A stretch of DNA of 64,000 nucleotides, taken from positions 2,637,001 to 2,701,000 of the forward strand of contig NZ_OY781464.1 in assembly GCF_963676735.1 (NCBI RefSeq), in the 5' to 3' direction. The notes below the pieces were generated by a model, which saw only the letters and a list, made by a program, of their open reading frames with translations, was not told the DNA's origin and searched no databases. The position numbers and the translations under genes are program-made. Every line of letters begins with the position of its first letter. Within the stretch, counting starts at the first letter, position 1. This DNA is from an uncultured Draconibacterium sp. (GTDB taxonomy: Bacteria > Bacteroidota > Bacteroidia > Bacteroidales > Prolixibacteraceae). Shown piece by piece: positions 8,499 through 18,057 of this stretch.

Positions 8499-10577
8499 AT
8501 GAAAACAAAATGGCTCATCGTTTATGCCCTGTTGGTGCTTATTATTGTTACACAAACAACAACAGCCAATGCTCAGCTACCTTTCACCCGGCAAGACACA
8601 ACCCTTATCAGCGATGAAATTGAAGAAATTACAATTACTGCCTTTCGTTCGCCCTACAATATTTTTAATACTCCAGCGCCTGTAAATCTTATTATTAACG
8701 AACAGTTAGAATCGGGAGATGCACTAACACCAATTAATGCATTAAACCGTATTCCCGGCATTTTAATGCACCACGGCACATTTAACACCAACCGTCTTAC
8801 CATTCGCGGAATAGGCTCGCGTACACCCTACGGCACCAATAAAATTAAAGCCTACTTTGGCGAGATACCGCTTACCACCGGCGATGGCGAGACCATTTTG
8901 GAAGACCTTGAAAATTCGGCGATTCAACGTGTTGAAATCATAAAAGGCCCGTCATCAAGTTTATACGGCGCCGGATTGGCCGGGGTCTTACTTTTTCATC
9001 CGAAGACAGTGCTGAAGGATTTTGTTCAGAACCAAAGTACACTGGCCTCGTTTGGCACCTATAAAAACACGCTGACGGCAGGCATTAGCAACAATAAATT
9101 AAAAATATATGCGTTAGGTTCGCTTTTATCAAGCGATGGTTATCGGGATAATAACTCAACCACACGTGCAAATATATTGCTCAACTCTGTTTATAATTTT
9201 TCTGAAAAATCCAACCTCCAGTTTTTGGCCAAAGCCACCAAAATGAAGGCTTATATTCCCAGCTCGCTCGACTTTGACACCTACCTGAACAGCCCCGAAA
9301 GCGCTGCTGCAAACTGGGCTGCTGTTAAAGGATACGAAGATTACACCAACTCGCAGCTTGGAATATCTTTTAACCGTTTTACGCTTAACGATGGAAAAAT
9401 ATCGGTTGGAATGTTTGGCAGTATGCGTAATCTTGATGAATTGCGCCCTTTTAACCGCCTAAAAGAATCATCTGATTATATTGGATGGAGAGCCTACATT
9501 CAAAAAGTAGTTGCAACTGAAGCGTTTAGAGTGGTAATGACCTCGGGGCTTGAAATGTTTCGTGAAAATTACAACTGGCAAACCTACAATAACGACAACA
9601 ACCAATTGCTTTCCGATAACAATGAAAAACGCCAGTACGAGAATCTTTTTCTTCAGCTTGAATCGAATATTAAAGACAGGATTTTTATATCAGCAGGCCT
9701 GAACGGCAACCTCACCCGCTTTAAATACAACGATCACTTTCACGAAAACGGTGATCAGTCAGGGAAGCGAAGTTATAAGCCGGTTTTATCACCACGACTT
9801 GGTGTAAATTTGTTGCTCAGCAACGAATGCTCTGTTTTCGGAAATGTTAGTCATGGTTTTTCGACCCCCACTTTTGAAGAAACGTTGTTGCCTGAAGGGG
9901 AAATAAACCCCGACATTAAACCCGAGTCGGGCTGGAGTTTTGAAACGGGTTTCAGAACACAGTTTACCAACCGCTTTAAGCTATCGGCAAGTTATTACCG
10001 CATATATGTTGACAACCTGTTGGTGGCCCACCGTACGGGCGAAGATGCCTATATTGGAGTAAATGCCGGTCAATCAGTACACCCGGGGGTTGAAGCAGAA
10101 TTTACGTGGGTAACAATCAGGCACAATAAAGCTGCCCTGCTAACCCTGTTTGGCAGTACCACCCTTTCCAATTATCATTTTAGCGATTTTGTAAATCTCG
10201 GAAACGATTACTCGGGCAAATTACTGCCCGGAACGGCCAAAGAAACCTTTAACCTGGGTGCCAGTTTGGTACCGCTTAAAAACTTTACTATAAATGCCTG
10301 GTACCGCTACAATGGAGAAATGCCGGTAAATGATGCTAACACCACTTTTTCTGACGCCTTCGGACTAACAAGTACAGAACTTCGCTATCAGGCTAAAAAA
10401 GGAAACTTTAAATTTGATGTGCGTGGAGGAATCCAAAATATTTTCGACATTCATTACACATCAATGCTGGCGGTAAATGCTCCCTCATTTGGTGGCAATC
10501 CTCCGCGCTATTATTATTCCGGAAATCCAAGAAATTTTTATATCAGCCTGTTAATTGGTTTTTCCGCACAACAGTAA
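8499..10577 (+). CDS. TonB-dependent outer-membrane receptor
   Basis: 692 residues. A signal peptide (MKTKWLIVYALLVLIIVTQT, cleavage near ANA-Q) is followed by a short segment that may include the TonB box. The plug domain covers about residues 45-165 (PVNLIINEQL, RLTIRGIGSRT, RVEIIKGPSSSLYGAG). A 22-strand-type barrel extends to the C-terminal aromatic strand. It has no N-terminal carboxypeptidase-like domain and no SusD partner, so it is more like a siderophore, cobalamin or metal-chelate receptor than a SusC glycan transporter. The substrate cannot be told. It is monocistronic and convergent with the OmpA-family gene. Confidence 0.9.
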   Translation: MKTKWLIVYALLVLIIVTQTTTANAQLPFTRQDTTLISDEIEEITITAFRSPYNIFNTPAPVNLIINEQLESGDALTPINALNRIPGILMHHGTFNTNRLTIRGIGSRTPYGTNKIKAYFGEIPLTTGDGETILEDLENSAIQRVEIIKGPSSSLYGAGLAGVLLFHPKTVLKDFVQNQSTLASFGTYKNTLTAGISNNKLKIYALGSLLSSDGYRDNNSTTRANILLNSVYNFSEKSNLQFLAKATKMKAYIPSSLDFDTYLNSPESAAANWAAVKGYEDYTNSQLGISFNRFTLNDGKISVGMFGSMRNLDELRPFNRLKESSDYIGWRAYIQKVVATEAFRVVMTSGLEMFRENYNWQTYNNDNNQLLSDNNEKRQYENLFLQLESNIKDRIFISAGLNGNLTRFKYNDHFHENGDQSGKRSYKPVLSPRLGVNLLLSNECSVFGNVSHGFSTPTFEETLLPEGEINPDIKPESGWSFETGFRTQFTNRFKLSASYYRIYVDNLLVAHRTGEDAYIGVNAGQSVHPGVEAEFTWVTIRHNKAALLTLFGSTTLSNYHFSDFVNLGNDYSGKLLPGTAKETFNLGASLVPLKNFTINAWYRYNGEMPVNDANTTFSDAFGLTSTELRYQAKKGNFKFDVRGGIQNIFDIHYTSMLAVNAPSFGGNPPRYYYSGNPRNFYISLLIGFSAQQ

Positions 10578-10624
10578 GCAAGTAAAAGATGGCTTTGCTC
10601 GGAACACCTTAACTTGCTTATTTT
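10575..10624. terminator. possible bidirectional terminator between convergent genes
   Basis: Inverted repeat TAAGCAAGT (10575-10583) / ACTTGCTTA (10612-10620) with a 28 nt loop and TTTT after it. The right arm contains the stop of the minus-strand OmpA-family gene. The long loop makes it weaker than the other terminators here. Confidence 0.35.
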
Positions 10625-12525
10625 GCAATAATCTTTATGGTAGTTCTACGGTTTAACCGTCGCCCTTCAACCGTTTCGTTGGTAGCCACAGGGCGCGTAT
10701 CGCCATAACCTTCCGACTGCAAACGATTTTCCCCTACTCCATTCTCAGCCAGGTAATCAACAACCGATTTGGCCCTTAATTTTGATAGCTCAAGGTTACT
10801 TTCAGGGTTACCCGAGCTGTCGGTGTGTCCCTGAATCTCTACGCGTAATTTGCTATTATTTTGTAAAAAAGCTACTAATTTTTGTAACTCCGGCTCCGAT
10901 TCGGCAAGTATAGCAAAAGAGTCGGTTTCGTAATAAATATTGTAAAGGTCCATTTCGGCTCCCACTTCAATTGGTTCCAGCTGAATATTTAAAATAAACG
11001 GATCGGTTAATGAATTGGCATCGGCCAGGCGCATGGCATGCGAATAAAACATAAACCCTTCTTCTGAAACGTTAAATGCATAATTTCGGCCAACCGGTAA
11101 GGCCAGCATAATTTCGCCGTTTATATCTGCTTTTTCAATACGAGGTTCAGCAAGAGATGAATTTAAGTTTACTAATTCAATATCGGCCATAACAGGCTGG
11201 GCAGTGGTTTTATTGCTAACTTTTGCCTTAATGTAGGTTACTGCGCGTGGCTGTAGCCCCCGGTCCAGATTAAACGAAAAAATATCCAGGCCATTGTCCG
11301 ATTCTCTGGCCGACGAAAAATAGGCGATATCACCAATGGAGCTGATGGTTAATCCCAGGTCATCTTTGTGCGTATTTATTGGATACCCCATGTTTTTCAA
11401 CTCGGCAACCTGTCCATTTTCGCTTATGGTAGCTGTAAATAAATCCAGTCCGCCCATGCCAACATGAGTATCTGAGGCAAAATAAAAATTGTGATTATTG
11501 GCATGTATAAAAGGCGAAATCTCGTCGCCCGATGTATTTAAGGCCTCCAGGTTTTCGGGTGTCCCCCAGTTGGGTAATCCCGTTGCGGTAAAACCGTTAA
11601 AAGCAATTCGCCAGATATCTTTTTTTCCCTTACCGCCTTTTCGGTTACTCGAAAAATAGAGGTATTTGTTATCAGACGAAAGTGAAGGTTGCCCCTCCCA
11701 TGATGTGGTATTTAATGGAGCTCCTGCATTTTGGGGTTCGCTCCATTTTCCGTTTATCAGACGAGAAAAATAAATATCACAACTTCCCATTCCATCATTT
11801 CGGTTGCAGGCTGTAAAGAACAAAATCTTTGCATCGGCCGATAAGGTTTGTGCCCCTTCGTTATCATCGGTATTAACTGCACTTATGGGCAAGGCATTCT
11901 CCCAGTTAAACGAATCAAGCTCGGCCATAAAAAAATCTTCCTGAGGCCTTCCACTGCCCTTCATTAAGCGGGTAAATACCAGGTGTTTTCCATCAAGTGT
12001 TGGCGTGGGCCAGTACTCATCGTTAGGCGTGTTAATTTGTTCGCCCAGGTTGGTGGGTTCAAAATCTACCGGATTCTGAATGCTGTTTATTGCAAAACGG
12101 CAACTGGCAATTTTACAGGCCAACAAAAACTGTCTTTTCTCGGGAATAGTTTTATTCTCTTTATATTTTTCGTAAAAACTAAGTGCCTCTGAATACATTC
12201 CTAGTTTATAAAATGCCTCACCCAGCCTAAAATCAATCAGGGGGTTATTATCCAAGTCAACCGCTTTGGACAAATGCTTAATTTCCAGACGTGTTGAATC
12301 CATGTCCTTATAAATTTCGGCAAGCAATAAATGTGCCTGGGCATAATTGGCATCCTTTTGCAAAATCTGGGTTCCTGTTTTAATGGCCTCCGAATAACGG
12401 TTAGCGGCATAATCATTTCGGGCCTCTTCAAAAAGTTTATCCAAACGTTTATTCTCCTGGGCCAATATTCCTTCCGAAATCAGGGTACAAACAACTACAA
12501 AAAACAGAATTTTTAAACTCTTCAT
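10618..12525 (-). CDS. OmpA-family protein with TPR and PD40 beta-propeller repeats
   Basis: About 635 residues from ATG 12525, chosen because it begins a signal peptide (MKSLKILFFVVVCTLISEGI, then LAQ). The frame is open for 10 codons further up to 12555. After TPR repeats (mature part to about residue 150) comes a propeller with WD40-like PD40 motifs (repeated DGKHLVFTR- and SSDNKYLYFSSNRKGG-type blades), then a carboxypeptidase-like sandwich. The C-terminal OmpA peptidoglycan-binding domain has IQGHTDSSGN and the GYGDTRPVA motif. This architecture is common in Bacteroidota, often beside type IX secretion genes (PorE-like), though no T9SS gene is adjacent here. It probably anchors the outer membrane to the cell wall. 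Confidence 0.9.
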   Translation of the reverse strand: MKSLKILFFVVVCTLISEGILAQENKRLDKLFEEARNDYAANRYSEAIKTGTQILQKDANYAQAHLLLAEIYKDMDSTRLEIKHLSKAVDLDNNPLIDFRLGEAFYKLGMYSEALSFYEKYKENKTIPEKRQFLLACKIASCRFAINSIQNPVDFEPTNLGEQINTPNDEYWPTPTLDGKHLVFTRLMKGSGRPQEDFFMAELDSFNWENALPISAVNTDDNEGAQTLSADAKILFFTACNRNDGMGSCDIYFSRLINGKWSEPQNAGAPLNTTSWEGQPSLSSDNKYLYFSSNRKGGKGKKDIWRIAFNGFTATGLPNWGTPENLEALNTSGDEISPFIHANNHNFYFASDTHVGMGGLDLFTATISENGQVAELKNMGYPINTHKDDLGLTISSIGDIAYFSSARESDNGLDIFSFNLDRGLQPRAVTYIKAKVSNKTTAQPVMADIELVNLNSSLAEPRIEKADINGEIMLALPVGRNYAFNVSEEGFMFYSHAMRLADANSLTDPFILNIQLEPIEVGAEMDLYNIYYETDSFAILAESEPELQKLVAFLQNNSKLRVEIQGHTDSSGNPESNLELSKLRAKSVVDYLAENGVGENRLQSEGYGDTRPVATNETVEGRRLNRRTTIKIIAK

Positions 12526-12676
12526 TGATAACATATTATAAAATCTTCCGTACAAAATAACAATGTGCTAAAAATAATAAACGATTGCTTTGTTTTATTT
12601 ATTTTTTTTCTATTTTTCCTGCATTAAATAGTAATGCTAACAATTTAAATTATAACAACATTGGTTTGCTGACGTG

Positions 12677-12856
12677 ATGAAAAAGAAAGTAAACAAAAAC
12701 CGTTACCCCGATCTGGACAAATTTGACAGAAAACAAAAAAACCACGGAAGCTCGTGGCAAAAAGGTTCCAAACAAAAACTATCCATTTACGATGCGTTTG
12801 ATGAAGAAGACGAAGAGGAGTCTTATTCATCCTACAGCGACGAAGAGGAAGAATAA
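12677..12856 (+). CDS. small acidic-tailed protein, unknown function
   Basis: 59 residues from ATG 12677 (a GTG one codon earlier is also possible). The N-terminal half is very basic (MKKKVNKNRYPDLDKFDRKQ) and the C-terminal 25 residues are nearly all Asp, Glu and Ser. The charge split suggests a small nucleic-acid- or ribosome-associated factor, but nothing identifies it. It stands alone between two minus-strand genes. I do not recognise a named family. Confidence 0.5.
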   Translation: MKKKVNKNRYPDLDKFDRKQKNHGSSWQKGSKQKLSIYDAFDEEDEEESYSSYSDEEEE

Positions 12857-12910
12857 ATTAATCCATCACATATCAAAACACCCAATTTCTGACTGACAGC
12901 GGCAGCAGAA

Positions 12911-13396
12911 TTATTTTTCGTAAAAGGCTTCTACTCCGGGATACTGGTAGCGTGCTTTGGCAATTTTCTCCGGAAAAACAAAATACGAAACATCAGCTTT
13001 TGCGCACTCCTCGCCTTCGCCATCGTATAATGTGGCACTGATTTTTGCGATACGTCCTTCAAAAGACTCCAAACGACCACGAACAGTTAGTTCTCCTTTC
13101 GATACTTTCACCGGTTTCAGATAACGCACCTGCAAATCGCTTGTTACTCCACTGGTTTGCAGTTTTAACATAACCACCCAGCCACCTATTTCATCAAGCA
13201 AGGTGGCCTGAATTCCGCCATGTAATACACCAATCCAACCTTCATAACACCTTTCCGGGTTCCACTTGGTAACAATTTCTTCGCAATCTTCCCAAAACTC
13301 GAGATGCAAACCTCCGCTGTTATATGGCGAGCAGGCAAAGCAGTTGTACTCGCCAATGTTTTTAGGATCTTTCCAGGGATTTTTGATTTTTTTCAT
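12911..13396 (-). CDS. PaaI-family (hotdog) acyl-CoA thioesterase
   Basis: 161 residues with one hotdog domain. The motif VLHGGIQATLLDEIGGW matches the PaaI/YbgC-like HGG signature with the Asp/Glu of the catalytic helix. The C-terminal half (RYLKPVKVSKGELTVRGRL) is the long beta-strand region. Such enzymes hydrolyse acyl-CoA thioesters in the cytoplasm; the substrate is not predictable. Cys residues in the first 25 residues (NCFACSP) are common in this subfamily. Confidence 0.85.
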   Translation of the reverse strand: MKKIKNPWKDPKNIGEYNCFACSPYNSGGLHLEFWEDCEEIVTKWNPERCYEGWIGVLHGGIQATLLDEIGGWVVMLKLQTSGVTSDLQVRYLKPVKVSKGELTVRGRLESFEGRIAKISATLYDGEGEECAKADVSYFVFPEKIAKARYQYPGVEAFYEK

Positions 13397-13502
13397 AATT
13401 CTGTTTATTGTGCTATGTTCTTGTTCCGTTTATTACCACTACTAATTAATAGTAAAAGGAATTCGAACATGTTGAATGGGTTACAATTTATTTGAACCAA
13501 AA

Positions 13503-13530
13503 CGAGCCGGTATTACCAGCTCGCTTTTTA
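13503..13530 (-). terminator. terminator of the prohibitin-like gene
   Basis: Hairpin with arms CGAGC (13503-13507) and GCTCG (13519-13523), extended by GGT/ACC inside. Read on the minus strand it is followed by TTTTGG, and on the plus strand by CTTTTTATT, so it may work both ways. It lies 26 bp past the prohibitin-like stop. Confidence 0.6.
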
Positions 13531-13548
13531 TTATTTATGCTATTAAAA

Positions 13549-14367
13549 CTAATTATTTCCCAAGATAAGTGGTAGCCCGTCTTTTCCACTTCCGATAACA
13601 ACCACTTTTGCGTTAGACGATTCTGCCAATGATGTTGTGGCTTCAATACCACGTTGTTGTAAAATACGGTCGGTTAAACTTGCATTTATAATCCGGTTGT
13701 AATTGGCAATACCTTCTGCCTCAATACGACGTCTTTCAGCTTCCGACTCTTCGCGTTTCAGCCGGAACTCGTAGGCCAATGCCTCTTGTTCTTGTTGCAG
13801 TTTGTTTTCAATTGCAGCCTTAATTTGAGCAGGCAGGTTAATCGAACGGATTAACAAGGCACGCATATCAATAAAATTTTCACTAAGTACTTCCCTGGTT
13901 TCTGTAATTATTGATTGTTCCACCTCGGCACGTTTTGTCGAATATATTTCTTCGGCTGTATACCTACCGGCTACCTGACGTACAGAAGAGCGAACTTCAG
14001 GAATGACCAATACATTGATATAATTTACCCCAAACTGTTCGTGCAGAAAACCAATATTTTGAAACGATGGGTTAAAACGAACGGTAACATCAACGTTTAC
14101 CGAAAGGCCGTTTTTATCCAAAACATCCATGGTTTCGTCGCGCTGCTGTTCGCGCACATTGTATACTTCCAGCTCGTTCCATGGTGCAATTATATGGAAG
14201 CCTTCGCCGTAAATATTCTCTTTATCCAACCCGGAGGTATAGGGTTTAAAAATTACAGCTTTCTCACCGGGTTTTAATATTTTAAACATGCGGCCACCAA
14301 ACAGCAGCAAAACAATTAAAACAATTGCACCCAGTACTAAATAAGATGATTTAAAGTTAAAATTCAT
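13549..14367 (-). CDS. prohibitin-family (SPFH) membrane protein
   Basis: 272 residues from ATG 14367, chosen because the N-terminal helix (YLVLGAIVLIVLLLFGGRMF) then sits at residues 8-27; the frame is open 12 codons further upstream. The SPFH/band-7 domain starts at FKILKPGEKAVIF. It is followed by an Ala/Glu/Arg-rich coiled-coil (KAAIENKLQQEQEALAYEFR through RRRIEAEGIANYNRII) typical of prohibitins. Bacterial prohibitin-like proteins form large ring scaffolds on the inner membrane, often tied to FtsH. No protease gene is adjacent. The QQ-RDETMDVLDKNGL segment is a conserved part of the family. Confidence 0.9.
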   Translation of the reverse strand: MNFNFKSSYLVLGAIVLIVLLLFGGRMFKILKPGEKAVIFKPYTSGLDKENIYGEGFHIIAPWNELEVYNVREQQRDETMDVLDKNGLSVNVDVTVRFNPSFQNIGFLHEQFGVNYINVLVIPEVRSSVRQVAGRYTAEEIYSTKRAEVEQSIITETREVLSENFIDMRALLIRSINLPAQIKAAIENKLQQEQEALAYEFRLKREESEAERRRIEAEGIANYNRIINASLTDRILQQRGIEATTSLAESSNAKVVVIGSGKDGLPLILGNN

Positions 14368-14403
14368 AATAGTATTTCTTTTTTCGATTAAACAAATGTA
14401 CAA

Positions 14404-14723
14404 AGTTTAAGTTTTGTGGAACTTAAAATTATGTTTTTTTAATTTGTTGCAGTGCATTGTGTTGTTTTTAAACAATATTATAATTTTGAGAGAACAGCAA
14501 TATACTAAACAAGATGGGTGCACCATGAATAATGGCTCAGTGGTTACACGTCATCGTGACATTTATAAATAAACAACTCAAAACAAATGAAAGGATCATG
14601 GTCTAAGGAACACAAAAGGACATGAATAAATTAATTATGCGAGTTCCACGGGTATCGACCAGCAAATATTAAACTGACATTATATATATTTGAAATACAA
14701 AATATTAACTTAATTATATTCAA
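14404..14723. other. 320 bp spacer with a probable promoter for the downstream gene
   Basis: No gene is supported here. TATATTTG at 14685-14692 is a -7 element 31 bp before the GTG start at 14724. A 12-codon ORF at 14587-14625 has nothing to recommend it. Confidence 0.4.
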
Positions 14724-15848
14724 GTGAAAAAGCTTCTCACTCTCCTCTTTAGCCTGATTATAACGACAAGTGCATTTGCCCAGGCGTTTTTTAATACCGA
14801 GTTTAACAAACGTAAGCAGTACATTATTCTTTGCGACCCTACCATACAACGAATAAAAACCATTCAGTACCTTACTGATGCCAACCTTTTTGACGTTAAA
14901 AACAAAGTAAGATTTGTGGGCGTTTATTTTGAAGACCAAAAATATGATTTTGAAGCCACCAAAAATTACATTGAGGAGAATAAACTTGATAATTTTTACC
15001 TGCACGAAATTAAAGGCGAACTGAATACCGAAAGCGTTTACCGCGAAAACGACATTAGCGACGATCTGGCAACGGTTTTTAAACACTCGATTGGCGTAAT
15101 ATTTTTTGGAGGCCCTGATATTCAACCGGAACTTTATGGTGAAGAGAACACCCTGTCGGTAGTTACCGATCCCGAACGGCACCTCTACGAATGTTCGTTT
15201 ATGTTTCACCTGCTTGGAGGGTTACAAAACACTGATTTTAAAGCTTTTTTAGAGCAACGCCCCGACTATGTGGTTACCGGATTTTGTTTGGGAATGCAAA
15301 CCATGAATGTGGCTACCGGCGGCACACTTATTCAGGATATACCTGCAGAAAGATACGACGCTTTTACACCCGAAGAAACGGTAGGAATTGGCCGCACCAA
15401 CCTGCACCGTAATTACTGGCATAAAATTAAAGACGATTCTTTGTTTATGTTTGGCAATCTGCATACCATTAATTTTACCGACCATCCGTTTTTTGGGCAA
15501 GCGGTAAAAGTATCAAAACGAAGTACTCCCCGAATCTACAGCAGTCATCATCAGGCGGCCGAAAAAATTGGAAAGGACCTGGAAGTAACTGCCCTTTCGC
15601 CCGATGGCAAAATTATTGAAGGGCTGGCACACCATAAATACAAAAATGTTTTTGCGGTTCAGTTTCACCCCGAAATTCCGGCGCTGTACGAGGATATGTA
15701 CCGGCGAAAATTTCACCCCGATGATGAAGCCCAAAGCTACAAGGATATCATTGGCAAGCAAGGCCTTCGTTTTCACGAAGCATACTGGCGCACCATTTCA
15801 GACGCTTTTAAATCGGTAAAAAAGAAGAAGTACAAAAAGGCCAACTAA
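14724..15848 (+). CDS. exported class I glutamine amidotransferase-like (peptidase C26) protein
   Basis: 374 residues, GTG start at 14724 directly followed by a signal peptide (KKLLTLLFSLIITTSAFA-Q). The fold shows the class I GATase triad: nucleophile Cys in VTGFCLGMQTMN, and His-x-Glu in VQFHPE. A Gly-Gly-Pro-Asp oxyanion region (FFGGPDIQPELYGEE) resembles gamma-glutamyl-GABA hydrolase (PuuD-like) proteins. A PuuD-type enzyme would cleave gamma-glutamyl bonds; being exported, this one more likely acts on periplasmic peptides. The very basic C-terminus (KSVKKKKYKKAN) is odd. The gene is convergent with ovoA, 6 bp apart. Confidence 0.82.
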   Translation: MKKLLTLLFSLIITTSAFAQAFFNTEFNKRKQYIILCDPTIQRIKTIQYLTDANLFDVKNKVRFVGVYFEDQKYDFEATKNYIEENKLDNFYLHEIKGELNTESVYRENDISDDLATVFKHSIGVIFFGGPDIQPELYGEENTLSVVTDPERHLYECSFMFHLLGGLQNTDFKAFLEQRPDYVVTGFCLGMQTMNVATGGTLIQDIPAERYDAFTPEETVGIGRTNLHRNYWHKIKDDSLFMFGNLHTINFTDHPFFGQAVKVSKRSTPRIYSSHHQAAEKIGKDLEVTALSPDGKIIEGLAHHKYKNVFAVQFHPEIPALYEDMYRRKFHPDDEAQSYKDIIGKQGLRFHEAYWRTISDAFKSVKKKKYKKAN

Positions 15849-15854
15849 GTCGCT

Positions 15855-17954
15855 TCAGCGCTTTTTCCAAACCGATATTTCGGGTACTGAAACCTGATAC
15901 TTACGCGAAGATAAAGGGTAGGCAGCGTGCAAGTTCTTTGGCGGCGCAACAAGCTCAAAATTAGGCTCAAGCAAAGTGCTTATCCCTTCAAAAGAAGTAA
16001 GCGGTTCTCCGTCTTTTTTAAATCCTCCGGGCCAGTGTTCTCGTTTAACAGAATTGCTTTCCCAATCGTATGTTGTGCCAAGAATCAGAATTCCGTTAGT
16101 ATTTAACCGCTCGTGAATTGTTGATAAAAGACGATCGGGAGCATACAGTTCTTCCAACAGGTTTACGGCCAGAATAACATCGTAACCCGAATAAATGGTT
16201 TTTAAATTATTGGCATCGGCCTGCATAAACTGCAGGTTATCGGTTTTAGCAAGTCCCAAATCTTTTAATTGCACATCCCGATAAAACAACAGTTCGCCTT
16301 CATCTTTTGTGATGTAACGAATAAAGCCCTGTTCCTGCATTTGAATGGGCATACGAATAAAACGCGCTGAAAAATCGATCCCGGTAATTTCCTGAAACGA
16401 AGTAGCCAGTTCGAAAACCGTTCTGCCGGTATCGCAATTTAAATCCAATAGTTTCTTATCTGCTTTTGTTCCTGCATATTTTTTACAAATTTCGGCTATC
16501 TGCTTCGGGAAGTTTTCAAAACCGGCAATCGTTTGTCCGTAGTTAAATTCACACGATTGGGTTACTTCCTGGTCGGTTTCGTACGAATCGTTTCTAATGA
16601 TCAGTGGTTTTTCAGCTTCCACCAATCGAAAACCTGCATGCTGATAAAAATGCCGCCGAAAAGCGTAGCGTGCGTGCCAGGTGGCTTCGTTTCCGGTTGA
16701 AATCCACGATCCGCCTTTTATCAGGTTGTGTTTACCATCAAAAGTTGGTGTCGAAAAATCGTCGTACATGGGGTGCACTTTAAACCCCGGAAAACCGGTT
16801 ACCGGTGTTTCGGTCCACTGCCACACATTACCAATTACATCATAAAAATCGCCGCTTTTAAATTGATTTACCGGACAAGGCGAAACAAATTTTGATAGCG
16901 CAATATTGGCGTCCTGCTCATGAAAATTTTCATCAGTAATTCCACACTGCTGTGCCAGGTAATACCACTCCGCCTCGGTTGGCAAGCGATAGCTTTTGCC
17001 CTCTTTCTTGCTTTTCCAGTTAGCATAAGCTTTGGCCTCGAGGTAGTTTAGCTCTACCGGCCAGTTCCAGGGCATCTTAATTTCCTGATCGACCAAACGT
17101 AAAAAATACTCGTCATTTGTTTTTCGCCAAAACCGCGGAAACGCTGCTTGCTCATAATTTTTCCATTGCCAGCCCTCTGTAGTCCAGAATTCTTCCGTTT
17201 GGTAACCACCATCGGCAATAAACTGTAAAAATTCGCCATTTGAAACGAGGTATTGCGAAGCTTTAAAGTCATCAACCCTAACGTTGTATCGGCCATATTC
17301 CATGTCCCAGCCGTAAAACCGATGCTGCTGTGGTTTACCCAAAAGCACTTCCCCTCCGCTTAGGGGCAACATGCTATTTTCAGGAGCTTCTCCACGTTCT
17401 GCCAACGGAAGGTCAAAAATATCGGGGGTAATAAGTTCAAGCGGCAGCTGACGAATTAACACCGAAGAAGTTTCGATATGAATACGTTCGTGCTCTATCC
17501 CCATCATTATTATCCAGAATGGGTTTTCCCAATTCACCGGCAATTCCAATGGCGTATTATCAATTACATCAAGTACTACATTTTTAACTTTTTGCCTGTA
17601 TGCATCAACCTCATCAAGCGATGGCCAGTCGTAATTACTTTCATCCAGGTCGTCCCAGCTCATTTCATCCACACCAATGGCAAATATCGATTCAAAACGC
17701 GGATTAATACGGGTATCAATAATTTTTGCCAGAATAAGTTTATTGATATAGAAAACGGCCGTGTGACCATAGTAAAATATAAGCGGATGCCGCAAAGTGT
17801 CGGCCCGGCGATAAAAGGCTTTTTCTGTCTTTAAAAAAGTATAAAGTTGCTCATCAAGGGCATAGGTTTTTAAAAAATAGTCGCGGATTTCGGCCCGTTT
17901 TTGTTCGGGATTGCCATCCAAAAGATTGGTTGTTGGCGTATAAAGCGTAGTCAT
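15855..17954 (-). CDS. ovoA: 5-histidylcysteine sulfoxide synthase / mercaptohistidine methyltransferase OvoA
   Basis: 699 residues from ATG 17954 (a TTG lies 3 codons upstream). There are three domains: an N-terminal DinB-like helical bundle with the iron motif EHERIHIE (His155, His159, Glu161; HX3HXE), a formylglycine-generating-enzyme-like sulfoxide synthase domain (about 200-465; RLPTEAEWYYLA, GNVWQWTET, LIKGGSWIS, YAFRRHFYQHAGFRLV), and a C-terminal SAM methyltransferase (about 490-690; LLDLNCDTGRT, QADANN). EgtB of ergothioneine synthesis lacks the methyltransferase; its presence marks OvoA. The enzyme joins cysteine and histidine and then N-methylates 4-mercaptohistidine on the way to the antioxidant ovothiol. 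No egtD-type gene is nearby. Confidence 0.92.
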   Translation of the reverse strand: MTTLYTPTTNLLDGNPEQKRAEIRDYFLKTYALDEQLYTFLKTEKAFYRRADTLRHPLIFYYGHTAVFYINKLILAKIIDTRINPRFESIFAIGVDEMSWDDLDESNYDWPSLDEVDAYRQKVKNVVLDVIDNTPLELPVNWENPFWIIMMGIEHERIHIETSSVLIRQLPLELITPDIFDLPLAERGEAPENSMLPLSGGEVLLGKPQQHRFYGWDMEYGRYNVRVDDFKASQYLVSNGEFLQFIADGGYQTEEFWTTEGWQWKNYEQAAFPRFWRKTNDEYFLRLVDQEIKMPWNWPVELNYLEAKAYANWKSKKEGKSYRLPTEAEWYYLAQQCGITDENFHEQDANIALSKFVSPCPVNQFKSGDFYDVIGNVWQWTETPVTGFPGFKVHPMYDDFSTPTFDGKHNLIKGGSWISTGNEATWHARYAFRRHFYQHAGFRLVEAEKPLIIRNDSYETDQEVTQSCEFNYGQTIAGFENFPKQIAEICKKYAGTKADKKLLDLNCDTGRTVFELATSFQEITGIDFSARFIRMPIQMQEQGFIRYITKDEGELLFYRDVQLKDLGLAKTDNLQFMQADANNLKTIYSGYDVILAVNLLEELYAPDRLLSTIHERLNTNGILILGTTYDWESNSVKREHWPGGFKKDGEPLTSFEGISTLLEPNFELVAPPKNLHAAYPLSSRKYQVSVPEISVWKKR

Positions 17955-18057
17955 ATTTATCAATTTTATAGCTGATTCGAGTAAGCATAAATATAGGTAG
18001 TCTGATGAAATGTAGGAAGTAAAACAGCTCTAAATTATCTGAAAATTATTAATGGGT

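Noticed and set aside
14530..14680. Fragment resembling a tRNA D-arm (GGCTCAGTGGTTA)
   Set aside because: No cloverleaf can be completed: acceptor, anticodon and T arms are missing. I found no tRNA or rRNA in the window.
14631..15209. 192-codon antisense ORF
   Set aside because: Lies opposite the exported amidotransferase-like gene, which has a signal peptide and a catalytic triad; the antisense peptide has no family features.
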